Shown: positions 18,523 through 26,508, counted from the first letter of the stretch. The stretch: 64,000 nucleotides of DNA from CAVQFB01 sp963711675 (GCA_963711675.1 CAVQFB010000017.1:124001-188000), one strand, 5' to 3'. Translations and numbers: made by a program. The notes: generated by a model not told the origin, from the letters alone.

Positions 18523-19788
18523 TCAAGCGCCGAGTCTTGTTTCCCGGGCCCACTGTATGGCCTCGAAGTACAGATCCGCCACAACGCCGTCCACGAGATG
18601 AAGCTTGGCGGCAATATCACTTCCTTGATCCCACTCACCCGACTCCTGCGCCAGCATGAGTTGATAGATGGGGCGAAGACTGCTGGGTTTACCCAGCAAG
18701 ACTTCCTTGGTGTCCTTGTCGAGCGGAATCTGTTCGAGCACAGTGGACATGGGAAGTTCCATGATTACATCCATCAATGAGAGCAACCCCAGGAGGAAAA
18801 GGTCGGAGTCACCATGGGGGACCTTCGAGGAGAGCAATTCACAGAAACGCGCCCGGACCAGAGCAGAGGAAATTAGTTCTGTCGACTTGCCTTCCCCAGC
18901 TGCCATGGTGGCCACCATGCGTATCCAGCGGCGCACTTCGCGTTCTCCAAGCAGGGAGAGCCCTTGCCTGACCGACCGAATCTCACTGGAGAAGCCGAAT
19001 ATGGCGGAGTTCAGGTAGCGCAGGAAGCGGTAACAAACTCCTGCTTCACTCTTAACAAGCTTCTCAATGTCCCGCATATCCAGCTCAGGCTCAGAAACGA
19101 GTCGTAGCATACGAAGATAATTGAGGCGACTTGCCGGGATCTCCCGTGCCGTAAGGATCTCAGGGCGGCGAAAGAAGTAGCCCTGGAAGTAACTAAACCC
19201 CATCTTGCGAGAGGCTTCGAACTCCTCCTTGGTCTCGACTTTTTCTGCCACCATGTGGCAGCGCTGATTGCGGAAGCGCTTCACCAACGTGTCGCGCTGC
19301 TCGCTCGTCGTGATGGTCAGATCCACTTTGATCAGATCGGCGAAGTCGGTAAGTCGAGAGCGGGGATCATCAAGCACAAAGTCGTCTAACGCGATCATAA
19401 AGCCGCTGTCGCTCAGGCGACGGCAGGCGGCGATCACCAAGTCGTCGGGTTCAACCGTCTCCAGGATTTCGACGACAGTTTGCTCTGGAGGAAGCAGGGT
19501 TACATAATCCTTGAGGAGAATGTCGCGAGTGCAGTTTACGAAGGCCCTCCGGCCGTCACACAGGGTATCCAGACCAAACAGGAAGGTGCTGTCCAGCGTG
19601 CTACGCGAGGCGGCTTCCGGATCAGGGTTGCGGAAATATGTCTCTACTCCATCGCGGAAGAGCAACTCGTAGCCGAAGACTTGCTGATCCGCGGTCAGAA
19701 TGGGTTGCCGTGCAACGAAGCGCAGCCCTTGCGGCGAGCCTGAGGGCTGATCCGGTTTCTCGGGTGCCGGGGTTGGTTTGGCAGTCAC
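18523..19788 (-). CDS. EAL-HDOD signalling protein (YuxH/CdgJ type) with degenerate EAL domain
   Basis: The N-terminal half (about 22-220) resembles an EAL phosphodiesterase but reads FGYELLFRD where EAL should be and lacks several metal ligands, so c-di-GMP hydrolysis is unlikely. The C-terminal half is an HDOD domain (LVKSEAGVCYRFLRYLNSAIFG, SVRQGLSLLGEREVRRWI, LGLLSLMDVIMELPM). Proteins of this type influence motility in Vibrio and other bacteria. Translation must start at the GTG at 19788, because an in-frame TAG lies shortly upstream. A sigma-28 promoter just upstream predicts a transcript starting at or next to this GTG, ties the gene to late flagellar expression and implies a leaderless message. 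Confidence 0.88.
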   Translation of the reverse strand: MTAKPTPAPEKPDQPSGSPQGLRFVARQPILTADQQVFGYELLFRDGVETYFRNPDPEAASRSTLDSTFLFGLDTLCDGRRAFVNCTRDILLKDYVTLLPPEQTVVEILETVEPDDLVIAACRRLSDSGFMIALDDFVLDDPRSRLTDFADLIKVDLTITTSEQRDTLVKRFRNQRCHMVAEKVETKEEFEASRKMGFSYFQGYFFRRPEILTAREIPASRLNYLRMLRLVSEPELDMRDIEKLVKSEAGVCYRFLRYLNSAIFGFSSEIRSVRQGLSLLGEREVRRWIRMVATMAAGEGKSTELISSALVRARFCELLSSKVPHGDSDLFLLGLLSLMDVIMELPMSTVLEQIPLDKDTKEVLLGKPSSLRPIYQLMLAQESGEWDQGSDIAAKLHLVDGVVADLYFEAIQWARETRLGA

Positions 19789-19795
19789 CGCCCCC

Positions 19796-19823
19796 TAATC
19801 GGCAGTTGCCCCGGGAAACTTCA
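19796..19823 (-). promoter_or_regulatory. Sigma-28 (FliA) promoter of the EAL-HDOD gene
   Basis: On the minus strand TGAAGTTT (19823-19816), a 12-base spacer and GCCGATTA (19803-19796) each match the TAAAGTTT/GCCGATAA consensus at 7/8. The -35 to -10 spacing is identical to the flgM2 and HDOD gene promoters. The start is expected at about 19789, leaving practically no leader before the GTG. Confidence 0.7.
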
Positions 19824-20696
19824 GCCAATTCGAACACTCAGCGAAGGATATTCCGACAGGTCCGCCAGCTCCGGCTTGGTCTAGAAAACTAAAGGCACTT
19901 GATTCCTTGCCGCGAACTGCCGATAGATAGCAGTGATGAGTGCCAGAACGATTCTCGCCCTCTGCGGGCTGGAATGGCGGGTACACAGATGGGGGATTTC
20001 GGTACAGGGCCGCTTGGAGGAATCGTGCCTTTGTCGGACGGGGGGACCCGCGATACTGGCGCGGAGGCGAATTCCCGCAAGCGACCTCGCCCCCCGAAAG
20101 TGGAGCCCGATCCTGCCGAGGTAGTCCGACCTGAAACCCCTGAAGATCCCGAAGACCCACCCCACTCGGTCGATCACCTCGCATGATGTGGCAGTCTGAA
20201 AATTGGCACCTGTTGGGCCACACAATTGACTGACCCGGGTGACTCCGCGCTTGTGGTAATCTTTATTTTGTTGTCGTTGTTTCGATTCGCGAAATAGAAT
20301 ACGAGGTCGGTTGCCTGTGTAGTTTGAAGCTGATGTAGGGCACAATGCACCGCTCTGGCCAGGATCCCTCCGCGCTGTGCTGCGAGTGTTGGCTCTCGAG
20401 AGTGTCGTCTTCCTTTTGCTTCAGCTCAGAAAAATTGTCAGCAAGGTCCGAGCCAGATTCTGGCCAGGTGATGTAGTGCACGCGATGTTTTGGAATTCGT
20501 AACAAGAGGGGATTGAGTAAACGGTTGCTGGAAAAGTGTGCTATGTAAGATCATGCGCGTGCATTTTGCGCTGAGCCGAGCAAACCGGCAATCTTTCTTC
20601 CCCGAAGATGGAGATCGGCGGAACTAAAGCTCAGGCTTCGAGCTAAGCCTTCGGAGGTGTCGGGCACGCTAGAGATCGTAGCGAGGGGGCTGGTTA
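19824..20696. other. Long intergenic region upstream of the NtrC-type regulator
   Basis: About 870 bases with no ORF I can defend. Candidate frames at 19899-20186 (+) and 19795-20223 (-) have unlikely compositions and no ribosome-binding site. Close to the downstream gene there are two mutually exclusive hairpins: AGCTC/GAGCT at 20628-20644 and AGGCTT/AAGCCT at 20633-20650. They lie about 50 bases before the GTG of the regulator and could form a leader. I see no clear sigma-54 or sigma-28 promoter for that gene. Confidence 0.4.
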
Positions 20697-22055
20697 GTGC
20701 GTAAGGATAGAGTACTCATTGCCGAAGACGAAGTGCACCTTCGTGAGGCTCTCCGGATCTTTCTGGAGACTCACGACTACGAGGTTGTCGCCACTGATTC
20801 GTGTGCGAACGTGGAGCACTTTTGGCGAACGGCCCGACCCGACATCGCGGTATTGGACTACAGGTTGCCCGATGGGGATGCACTCGAACTGCTGTCCCGC
20901 CTGAGATCGGTTGAGGCTTCCACGCCTATCGTCATTTTGACGGGATACGGGTCCATTGATCTCGCCGTAGAAGCCGTTAAGCGTGGCGCCGAGCAGTTCC
21001 TGACCAAGCCGGTGGAGTTAGCAACTCTGCTGGTCGTAATCAAGCGCAGCATTGAGAATGTCAGGAACCGGCAAAAGCAATTGGCTGAAAACTCCCGTCT
21101 GGCGCGCGATCTGAAAGACCCCTTCATCGGTTCCAGTCCGGTCATCCGCAGCCTTGCGGAAAAAGTGGACCGGGTCATCATGACCGACAGCCCGATCCTC
21201 ATCCAAGGGGAGACGGGAACGGGAAAAGGAGTCCTGGCCCGGTGGTTTCATTACCGCGGACCGCGAGCGGCGGAGCCTTTCGTCGACTTGAACTGCGGCG
21301 GTCTTTTCCGCGAACTCCTCGAGTCCGAGTTGTTCGGATATGAACGCGGCGCCTTTACTGGTGCGGTGCAAAGCAAAAGTGGCCTGTTAGAGATCGCGCA
21401 CAAGGGAACCGTCTTCCTGGATGAAATCGGGGACGTCGACATGCAGGTCCAGCCCAAACTACTGAAGGTCCTGGAGGAAAAACAGTTCCGCCGTTTGGGG
21501 AATGTGCGCGATATTCGCGTGGATATTCGGCTTATCGCCGCCACTCATCAGGACATAGGGAAGCTGGTTCAAGACAAGCTTTTCCGCAGCGATTTGTATT
21601 TCCGGATCAGCACGATTCCCATCACAACTCCGCCGCTTCGGCAGCGCTTGGAAGACATTCCGGTGCTGGCGAGCCATTTGCTTGACCGCATAACATCAGA
21701 CTTAGGTATGGGTGCTGTCGAACTCGCGCACGATGCGATTACCGCCATGCAGTCTTATCCGTGGCCAGGCAATATTCGAGAACTGCGAAATGTTCTAGAG
21801 CGAGCAGTGTTGTTGAGCGGCAAGAGTCTTCTTCACGAAAAAGATTTGCATTTCGACACGCGTCCGGAACGTCCTAAGCTGAGAGAAGAAGACGTGCAGA
21901 CCCTTGAGGAGATGGAACGCAAGTACATCGAGGAGGTTCTCTTCCTGGAAGGAGGACGTGTGGAGGCAGCCGCCAAGAGACTAGGCATCCCCCGCAGTTC
22001 TCTCTACCAGAAGATCAAGCAGTACCGCATCACGCGTCCTGGCCTGGCCGTTTAA
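20697..22055 (+). CDS. Sigma-54-dependent response regulator (NtrC family)
   Basis: Receiver domain (1-120) with acidic pocket Glu10-Asp11, phosphoacceptor Asp54 (IAVLDYRLPDGD), Thr in VILTGYGS and Lys in FLTKPVE. The AAA+ domain has Walker A GETGTGKG, the sigma-54 contact loop ERGAFTGAV, Walker B FLDEIGD, and arginine-finger region FRSDLYFRISTIPI. The C-terminal Fis-type helix-turn-helix reads GRVEAAAKRLGIPRSSLYQKIKQYRI. It would activate sigma-54 promoters after phosphorylation. Translation starts at GTG 20697. It stands alone upstream of the flagellar genes and could be a top-tier regulator, but its targets and kinase are unknown. Confidence 0.93.
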   Translation: MRKDRVLIAEDEVHLREALRIFLETHDYEVVATDSCANVEHFWRTARPDIAVLDYRLPDGDALELLSRLRSVEASTPIVILTGYGSIDLAVEAVKRGAEQFLTKPVELATLLVVIKRSIENVRNRQKQLAENSRLARDLKDPFIGSSPVIRSLAEKVDRVIMTDSPILIQGETGTGKGVLARWFHYRGPRAAEPFVDLNCGGLFRELLESELFGYERGAFTGAVQSKSGLLEIAHKGTVFLDEIGDVDMQVQPKLLKVLEEKQFRRLGNVRDIRVDIRLIAATHQDIGKLVQDKLFRSDLYFRISTIPITTPPLRQRLEDIPVLASHLLDRITSDLGMGAVELAHDAITAMQSYPWPGNIRELRNVLERAVLLSGKSLLHEKDLHFDTRPERPKLREEDVQTLEEMERKYIEEVLFLEGGRVEAAAKRLGIPRSSLYQKIKQYRITRPGLAV

Positions 22056-22116
22056 CCTCTCTTCTCATCAGTTTTTCACGACAAGATGGTGAAGCGCGCT
22101 TCGCCGATGAAGGGCA

Positions 22117-22788
22117 TCACAAGAACTGCGATCGCAGGAAACCCTCCAGGCGGTGCCGATCTGTCGGCACTAATCCCGTAAACTCGACCCCCATGCCAAC
22201 TCCGGCATCACAGGTCCTGACGACAGCGTCGGTATCGAGTTTCTCGGCACGAATCCAGATAGAGAGGTGAAGTGGGGTTCCTACGGGCGACGGGAAGATG
22301 GTTTCCATATAACAACCGGAAGCGCTGACGTCAGTTGTGGAAAGCTGCACTCGGGTGTTGTTTCTCGGGTCATGTACTTCTACTCCCAGAGCAAGCTTGT
22401 AGCGAGTGTGACGTCTGCGTTCTCGCGGGATGGCTAATGCCCTTGGACTTTCGAATTGAGAAGTACCGCTGGGGCGCCAAGGACATTGGGAAGGGTCCAA
22501 AACGTTGACGCCAATCTGAAATGTTCCGGGCCGCTCCATTTCACGAGTCCAGGTAACCCGTCCTTGGATGCCTTTGTCTTTGAATCGCAGTTCAATTTCT
22601 CGACCCGGCGGCACGGGGTGCCGCATCCCGGCCAGCAGCACGCTCTCGCGAGTCAGATCCTGAGCACGGGCCACTTGCTGGAATGACTCCCCATTTGTGT
22701 CCACCGCCGAAACCGTAACCGTCAATTCCTGCTTGGATTGGGGGGGAACTGGGCTGGGATTGGACACAGGACTTTGCTTGTTTTCCAT
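22117..22788 (-). CDS. PilZ domain protein (c-di-GMP receptor), 223 aa
   Basis: The C-terminal part (about 122-223) is a PilZ domain with both ligand motifs: R-R-H-T-R (RxxxR) at the domain start and D-V-S-A-S-G (DxSxxG), so c-di-GMP binding is expected. The N-terminal part (about 20-110) is a second beta-rich module (ESVLLAGMRHPVPPGREIELRF...GRVTWTREM) resembling a PilZ-like or YcgR-N-type fold without the arginine motif. In a flagellar locus it may slow or brake the motor, as YcgR does (inference). A weak sigma-28 promoter lies upstream. Confidence 0.85.
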   Translation of the reverse strand: MENKQSPVSNPSPVPPQSKQELTVTVSAVDTNGESFQQVARAQDLTRESVLLAGMRHPVPPGREIELRFKDKGIQGRVTWTREMERPGTFQIGVNVLDPSQCPWRPSGTSQFESPRALAIPRERRRHTRYKLALGVEVHDPRNNTRVQLSTTDVSASGCYMETIFPSPVGTPLHLSIWIRAEKLDTDAVVRTCDAGVGMGVEFTGLVPTDRHRLEGFLRSQFL

Positions 22789-22816
22789 CGCTCTTCCAAT
22801 GAAACAGACCGTCCCT

Positions 22817-22843
22817 AGATCGGCAGGCTCCGTTTGCGCATTA
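22817..22843 (-). promoter_or_regulatory. Possible sigma-28 promoter of the PilZ gene
   Basis: On the minus strand TAATGCGC (22843-22836), an 11-base spacer and GCCGATCT (22824-22817) give a start about 20 bases before the ATG at 22788. The -10 is good but the -35 is weak (4/8). Confidence 0.35.
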
Positions 22844-23007
22844 ATCGTCCGTTTGGAGACTCTTCTTCTGTAGCGATGGTAACGACCCGATCGACAGGCC
22901 TGGCCCGGCAGAAAACACAGCCAGCCCTAAGAAGAGCGCGCACAACTGTAATCTAGGCAAAGTCCCCCGCGAAGGCAGTGCATCGCGCATCGGGGTTAGT
23001 GCGGGGG

Positions 23008-23307
23008 CTAGTCTTTCATTTCCGATTCGTTCACGATCGCTTCCGCGATCTTGTCCGGTTCGACTTTGTATTGACCTGTGGAAATTGCTTGTCTCAGAGC
23101 CTGTATCTTATCGGCCCGTACCTCGGGCTGCGACAGGGCCGTTGCCTGTAGCGACGCGATTCCCGCAGTGTCCAGAGACAGAGTGACTTTGTCCCCTTCT
23201 GGGGACGAGACCTGATCTAATGATCCTGTCTGATCAACCGGAGCAGGTTTCCGCACTTGCTGCGAGTCGCTGGGAGTTAACGCGGATGGAGTGAGATCGA
23301 CCTTCAT
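23008..23307 (-). CDS. flgM: FlgM-like anti-sigma-28 factor (copy 1)
   Basis: A 99-residue protein with a Pro/Ser-rich, probably disordered N-terminus (MKVDLTPSALTPSDSQQVRKPAPV) and the FlgM C-terminal helices (EVRADKIQALRQAISTGQYKVEPDKIAEAIVNES). That half is the one that binds FliA in known FlgMs. It is placed between two PilZ genes rather than next to flgN/flgK, where the second FlgM of this window lies. It may hold FliA under a different signal. Confidence 0.8.
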   Translation of the reverse strand: MKVDLTPSALTPSDSQQVRKPAPVDQTGSLDQVSSPEGDKVTLSLDTAGIASLQATALSQPEVRADKIQALRQAISTGQYKVEPDKIAEAIVNESEMKD

Positions 23308-23522
23308 GTTAGATACCTCAGGACGTGTTAAATGTCATTATGAGGCATTGGCCAGGCTTTGTCGCCGGTGATGCGGTTGCTTCCCGATATTCTGCCTGCT
23401 CTTGCATGCAACGACCTAGCGGCATTGTCAGGTGTTATAAACCTTCGCGCGCCAGATTAGGAAATGATGAGACAGAACGCGCGGAGGCTTGCTTCCGAAC
23501 ACCGCAGGAGCTCGGGCGCTCG

Positions 23523-23918
23523 CTAGTCCGGCAGCATTCGCGGTGAGCCAGGTTCATTCGAACAAAGCAGACTCAAATACACATGTATCTGATCGCGTTC
23601 TGCCTGTGAAGAAAAGAGGAAAGTAAATCCATGGGAAGCACCTTGCTGGCTGATAACTCTCGCCGAAACTCGAACCGGAGCGGCGCTGCCGGGCGCGGTA
23701 AAGATCAGGACAGCTTCGGAGTCCACCGGCAAGGTTTCCGTCAGCTGCGCGGCCAAGCCCTGCTCACTTATGTCGATACAACGAGCGTCAACAAGTCTTG
23801 GGGTGGGTTCGTTTACGCGAATCAGGAACCGGAAGGCTGCCGGAAACCTCGGTGTGCGATAGCCATAATCGTGAACACCATCCTTTTTGCTATTCTTCAC
23901 TGAGATCTCCCACTCCAA
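23523..23918 (-). CDS. PilZ domain-like protein, 131 aa
   Basis: A single small domain with D-I-S-E-Q-G (DxSxxG) near residue 50 and a preceding R-T-P-R, which is shorter than the RxxxR motif of functional c-di-GMP binders. It may bind the ligand weakly or not at all. Its last residues (SNEPGSPRMLPD) look unstructured. It is transcribed divergently from the OmpR-type regulator operon and lies in the same direction as flgM copy 1 and the 223-residue PilZ gene. Confidence 0.75.
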   Translation of the reverse strand: MEWEISVKNSKKDGVHDYGYRTPRFPAAFRFLIRVNEPTPRLVDARCIDISEQGLAAQLTETLPVDSEAVLIFTAPGSAAPVRVSARVISQQGASHGFTFLFSSQAERDQIHVYLSLLCSNEPGSPRMLPD

Positions 23919-24074
23919 TTCCGTTTTCCATCGACATCCGTCGATAGCCGATTCTGTTTGTTAAAGTCTAGAACTCAGACTACTTTCCAGAAACCGGACC
24001 TTGGAGCACGTATCCAAAACGGAACGATGACCCATTTTGGCCGACATTCCAGCTAAATTCAAACATCGAAGGTC

Positions 24075-24090
24075 TGGCACCCAACGTGCT
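24075..24090 (+). promoter_or_regulatory. Sigma-54 promoter of the OmpR-type regulator operon
   Basis: TGGCAC at -24 is a perfect match, GG (24076-24077) is followed by ten bases and GC (24088-24089), with GTGCT at -12. The start is expected near 24101, giving a leader of about 180 bases. Confidence 0.6.
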
Positions 24091-24120
24091 AATCCTTTAC
24101 TAACTAATTCACATTTCAAT

Positions 24121-24211
24121 GAGTGCTGTCACGTAGACAGACTCCTGCGTTGGCTAGGAAAGCTGATCTGTTTATCGGCAAAGAGCAGTGGCTTCTTTAG
24201 CCAGCAGGAGT
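24121..24211 (+). promoter_or_regulatory. Structured 5' leader with competing hairpins
   Basis: ACTCCTGC (24141-24148) pairs perfectly with GCAGGAGT (24204-24211) and TGGCTA (24151-24156) with TAGCCA (24198-24203), making a long two-step stem with a GT bulge. Directly upstream CTGTC-ACGTA-GACAG (24126-24140) forms another hairpin, extended by GAGT (24121-24124) with ACTC (24141-24144). The same ACTCCT is also complementary to AGGAGT in the ribosome-binding site (24262-24267). A small GCGG-AAG-CCGC hairpin follows. Confidence 0.55.
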
Positions 24212-24279
24212 GAGTTGCGGAAGCCGCTGCATTGTGAGTAGCTCGGCTAACCGGGGCAGTAAGGAGTAGAAGAGATTTC

Positions 24280-24993
24280 ATGGCCATGCAACGGGGAGAA
24301 CCACGCTCCATCGAGAACGGCATCCGCGTGCTCGTGGTAGAAGATGATCGCCCGCTCGCGAATTTTCTCCAGAAACATCTCCAGACCGAGGAATATTCCG
24401 TCGATTTGGCGGAAGACGGCGAATTGGGATGCAACGCCGTCACCAACGGCAAGTACGACTTGTTGATTCTCGATCTCAACCTGCCGAAGCTGGACGGCTT
24501 GGCGGTACTGGAACGGGTTCGCCCTCTCAAACCCAACTTGCCGGTCCTGGTTCTGACTGCGCGGAGCGCGGTCGAGGATCGGGTTGTTTCTCTGGACCAT
24601 GGGGCGGACGACTGCCTGGTCAAGCCCTTCTCCTTCACGGAACTCTCAGCGAGGTTGCGTGCCCTCTTGCGCAGGCACAAAGACCTGACCAGACGCCCCA
24701 TGCGCGTAGGAGACCTGGTGCTGGATCGCAAGAACTGGCGCGTGGAAAGAGCCGGCCGCAGGCTTGATCTGACCAGCAAGGAGTTCGCTGTACTTGAGTA
24801 TCTCATGAGGAACACGGGCTCGGCCGTCACCCGCGAGATGATTATGGAGAACGTGTGGAATTCGCCGTACGACGCATCGAGCAATCTGGCCGACGTGTAC
24901 ATCAAGTATGTGCGCGACAAAGTCGATGGGATTTTTGAACATAAGCTCATTCGAACCATCCGGGGCGTGGGCTATGTTTTGTCGGATGATTAA
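24280..24993 (+). CDS. OmpR/PhoB-family response regulator
   Basis: Receiver domain with acidic pocket Glu21-Asp22-Asp23, phosphoacceptor Asp65 (LLILDLNLPKLDG), Thr in LVLTARS and Lys in CLVKPFS. A winged-helix DNA-binding domain follows (about 138-235: LDLTSKEFAVLEYLMRNTGSAVTREMIMENVW, DVYIKYVRDKVD, IRGVGYVL). AAGGAG lies 13 bases before the ATG at 24280; the ATG at 24286 is an alternative. An OmpR-type factor under a sigma-54 promoter inside a flagellar locus is uncommon. No full sensor kinase follows; the next gene is a DHp-like fragment. Confidence 0.92.
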   Translation: MAMQRGEPRSIENGIRVLVVEDDRPLANFLQKHLQTEEYSVDLAEDGELGCNAVTNGKYDLLILDLNLPKLDGLAVLERVRPLKPNLPVLVLTARSAVEDRVVSLDHGADDCLVKPFSFTELSARLRALLRRHKDLTRRPMRVGDLVLDRKNWRVERAGRRLDLTSKEFAVLEYLMRNTGSAVTREMIMENVWNSPYDASSNLADVYIKYVRDKVDGIFEHKLIRTIRGVGYVLSDD

Positions 24994-25008
24994 AGACTCG
25001 GGATCGAT

Positions 25009-25248
25009 ATGCCACTAAGTCGTCAATCTGCACCTGTTGCCGAAGCTATTTCTACGGGCCTGCATTCGCTGGCTCAGCCGTTGACCATTCTCCAGGGAGT
25101 GCTGGAACTGGCTCTGTCGAGGGCAGAGACAGTAGAGGAATACCGAAACGCGGTAGAGGTGGCGCTGGGCAATGCCCGGCGTGCGATCGGTTCCCTGAAC
25201 GACGTGCGCGAATCGGCGCGTCAGAGCTGGGGCCAAAGTCGTCTTTGA
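25009..25248 (+). CDS. Short DHp-like (histidine kinase dimerisation) protein without ATPase domain
   Basis: A 79-residue protein with GLHSLAQPLTILQGVLELAL, which matches the first helix of a HisKA-type dimerisation/phosphoacceptor domain (H-x-L/I-x-x-P-L pattern, His19). A second helix follows (EEYRNAVEVALGNARRAIGSLNDVRESA). There is no CA/ATPase domain before the stop. It lies 15 bases after the OmpR-type regulator. It could act as a histidine phosphotransfer or dimerisation module, or be a kinase remnant. Confidence 0.6.
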   Translation: MPLSRQSAPVAEAISTGLHSLAQPLTILQGVLELALSRAETVEEYRNAVEVALGNARRAIGSLNDVRESARQSWGQSRL

Positions 25249-25273
25249 TCCCAATGCGCAAGCCAAATTCCCT

Positions 25274-26458
25274 ATGAGTGCACATCCTTCAGTCGAAGCC
25301 ATGAGCAGCGTTTCTTCCCCCGTCTATGATGCGGCCGTCGGCGTTTTGGTGGTTAGCGCCGATGCCGGATTACGACGCAGCCTGATTTCGAAGCTGCAAT
25401 CGCCCCACTGGGTTCTGCAGGAAGCCGTCAGCGGCGCCGACGCTCTGGATAAATTAGACGGCGGTGAGAATCAGCTGCTTTTGCTCGACCCTTCGCTGCC
25501 CGATCTTCAGGCCGCTGAGTTCCGGGTGCTGCTGCGGACGCAATATCCCCATCTTCAAGTTTTGACGGTGAATCCGCACACGGGACAGCCGTTGCTACCC
25601 TCCCCCACGCCGGGCCCTCTGACCACAAAGGTGATCGACACTCTGGAGCGGCTGGGGCCTTTGCAAATAGCGGTGGTTCCTCAGTTCTCGGGAGCGGATG
25701 ATCGGCTGGAGAAGCAGCCGGGTCTCCCTGACATGGTGGGAGATTCGGACGCCATGTGCAAGGTTTACGCCACCACCCAACTGGTGGCGAGGCGCGACAC
25801 AACTGTCCTTATAACTGGTGCGAGTGGAACGGGCAAAGATCTGGTCGCCCGTGCCATTCATAAGCTCAGTTCGCGTCGCGCCAATCCCTTCGTAGTAGTG
25901 AACTGCGCGGCAATACCCGAGCCTCTCCTCGAGGCTGAGCTGTTCGGCTATGTGAAAGGAGCTTTCACGGGAGCCGCCCAATCGCGGATCGGCAGAATTC
26001 ACTCCGCGCAGGGGGGCACACTCTTTCTCGATGAAATTGGTGAACTGCCCATTGGATTGCAATCGAAGTTGTTGCGGTTCCTTGAGCAGGGGGAGTTGCA
26101 GCGCCTGGGCAGCTCTGACAATTTCCGAGTCGACGTGCGGGTGGTTGCGGCAACCAATGCGCCCTTGAAGAAACTCATCCAGGAAGGGCGCTTCCGCGAG
26201 GACCTTTATTATCGAATTGCTGTGTTCCCGATAGACGTGCCTCCCTTGCAGGCACATATGAGTGATTTGCTTGACCTGGCGGAAACTTTCCTCAGAAAGT
26301 TCTGCGGTCCGCGGGTTTTCTTGAGCTCCGAAGCTGTCGCTCTACTCCAGCAGCACAGTTGGCCGGGCAACATTCGCGAATTGCGCAATGTGATCGAACG
26401 AGCCAGCATTCTGGTAGGTGAGGGCAGAGAAATCTTCGGCGCTCACATTGTGCTCTAA
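25274..26458 (+). CDS. Sigma-54-interacting AAA+ protein with degenerate receiver and no DNA-binding domain
   Basis: Residues about 20-125 resemble a receiver domain but the acidic pocket reads SADA and the conserved Lys is missing, as in FleQ-type regulators. The AAA+ module is complete: Walker A GASGTGKD, sigma-54 loop VKGAFTGAA, Walker B FLDEIGE, FREDLYYRIAVFPIDVPPL. The protein ends at WPGNIRELRNVIERASILVGEGREIFGAHIVL, so the Fis helix-turn-helix is absent. It could activate sigma-54 from solution or modulate another activator such as the nearby FlrC-like protein, as FleQ-like proteins do (inference). Confidence 0.88.
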   Translation: MSAHPSVEAMSSVSSPVYDAAVGVLVVSADAGLRRSLISKLQSPHWVLQEAVSGADALDKLDGGENQLLLLDPSLPDLQAAEFRVLLRTQYPHLQVLTVNPHTGQPLLPSPTPGPLTTKVIDTLERLGPLQIAVVPQFSGADDRLEKQPGLPDMVGDSDAMCKVYATTQLVARRDTTVLITGASGTGKDLVARAIHKLSSRRANPFVVVNCAAIPEPLLEAELFGYVKGAFTGAAQSRIGRIHSAQGGTLFLDEIGELPIGLQSKLLRFLEQGELQRLGSSDNFRVDVRVVAATNAPLKKLIQEGRFREDLYYRIAVFPIDVPPLQAHMSDLLDLAETFLRKFCGPRVFLSSEAVALLQQHSWPGNIRELRNVIERASILVGEGREIFGAHIVL

Positions 26459-26508
26459 GCTTGCGGCCTAGTTACCTCAGATAAAGTCCCACCAACAAGT
26501 TTCCCTCT

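Larger units (their letters stand above)
23919..24279. other. Divergent intergenic region between the PilZ-like gene and the OmpR-type regulator
   Basis: A 361-base gap without an ORF. It holds a sigma-54 promoter (24075-24090) for the rightward operon and a structured leader (24121-24211 and beyond). I found no sigma-54 or sigma-28 site for the leftward PilZ-like gene. Confidence 0.6.

Noticed and set aside
19899..20186. 95-codon plus-strand ORF with a Pro/Glu-rich tail
   Set aside because: No ribosome-binding site, no recognisable motif, and overlapping ORFs of similar quality exist on the other strand.
20570..20660. Possible c-di-GMP-I (GEMM) riboswitch, from AGCAAACC and GGAACTAAAGC
   Set aside because: The GNRA tetraloop of P1b and the GGACGCAAAGC core are missing, and the stem between the two words is irregular. 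Only fragments resemble the class.
22093..22112. GCCGATGA near 22108 as a sigma-28 -10 on the plus strand
   Set aside because: No -35 at the right distance and the next gene is on the opposite strand.
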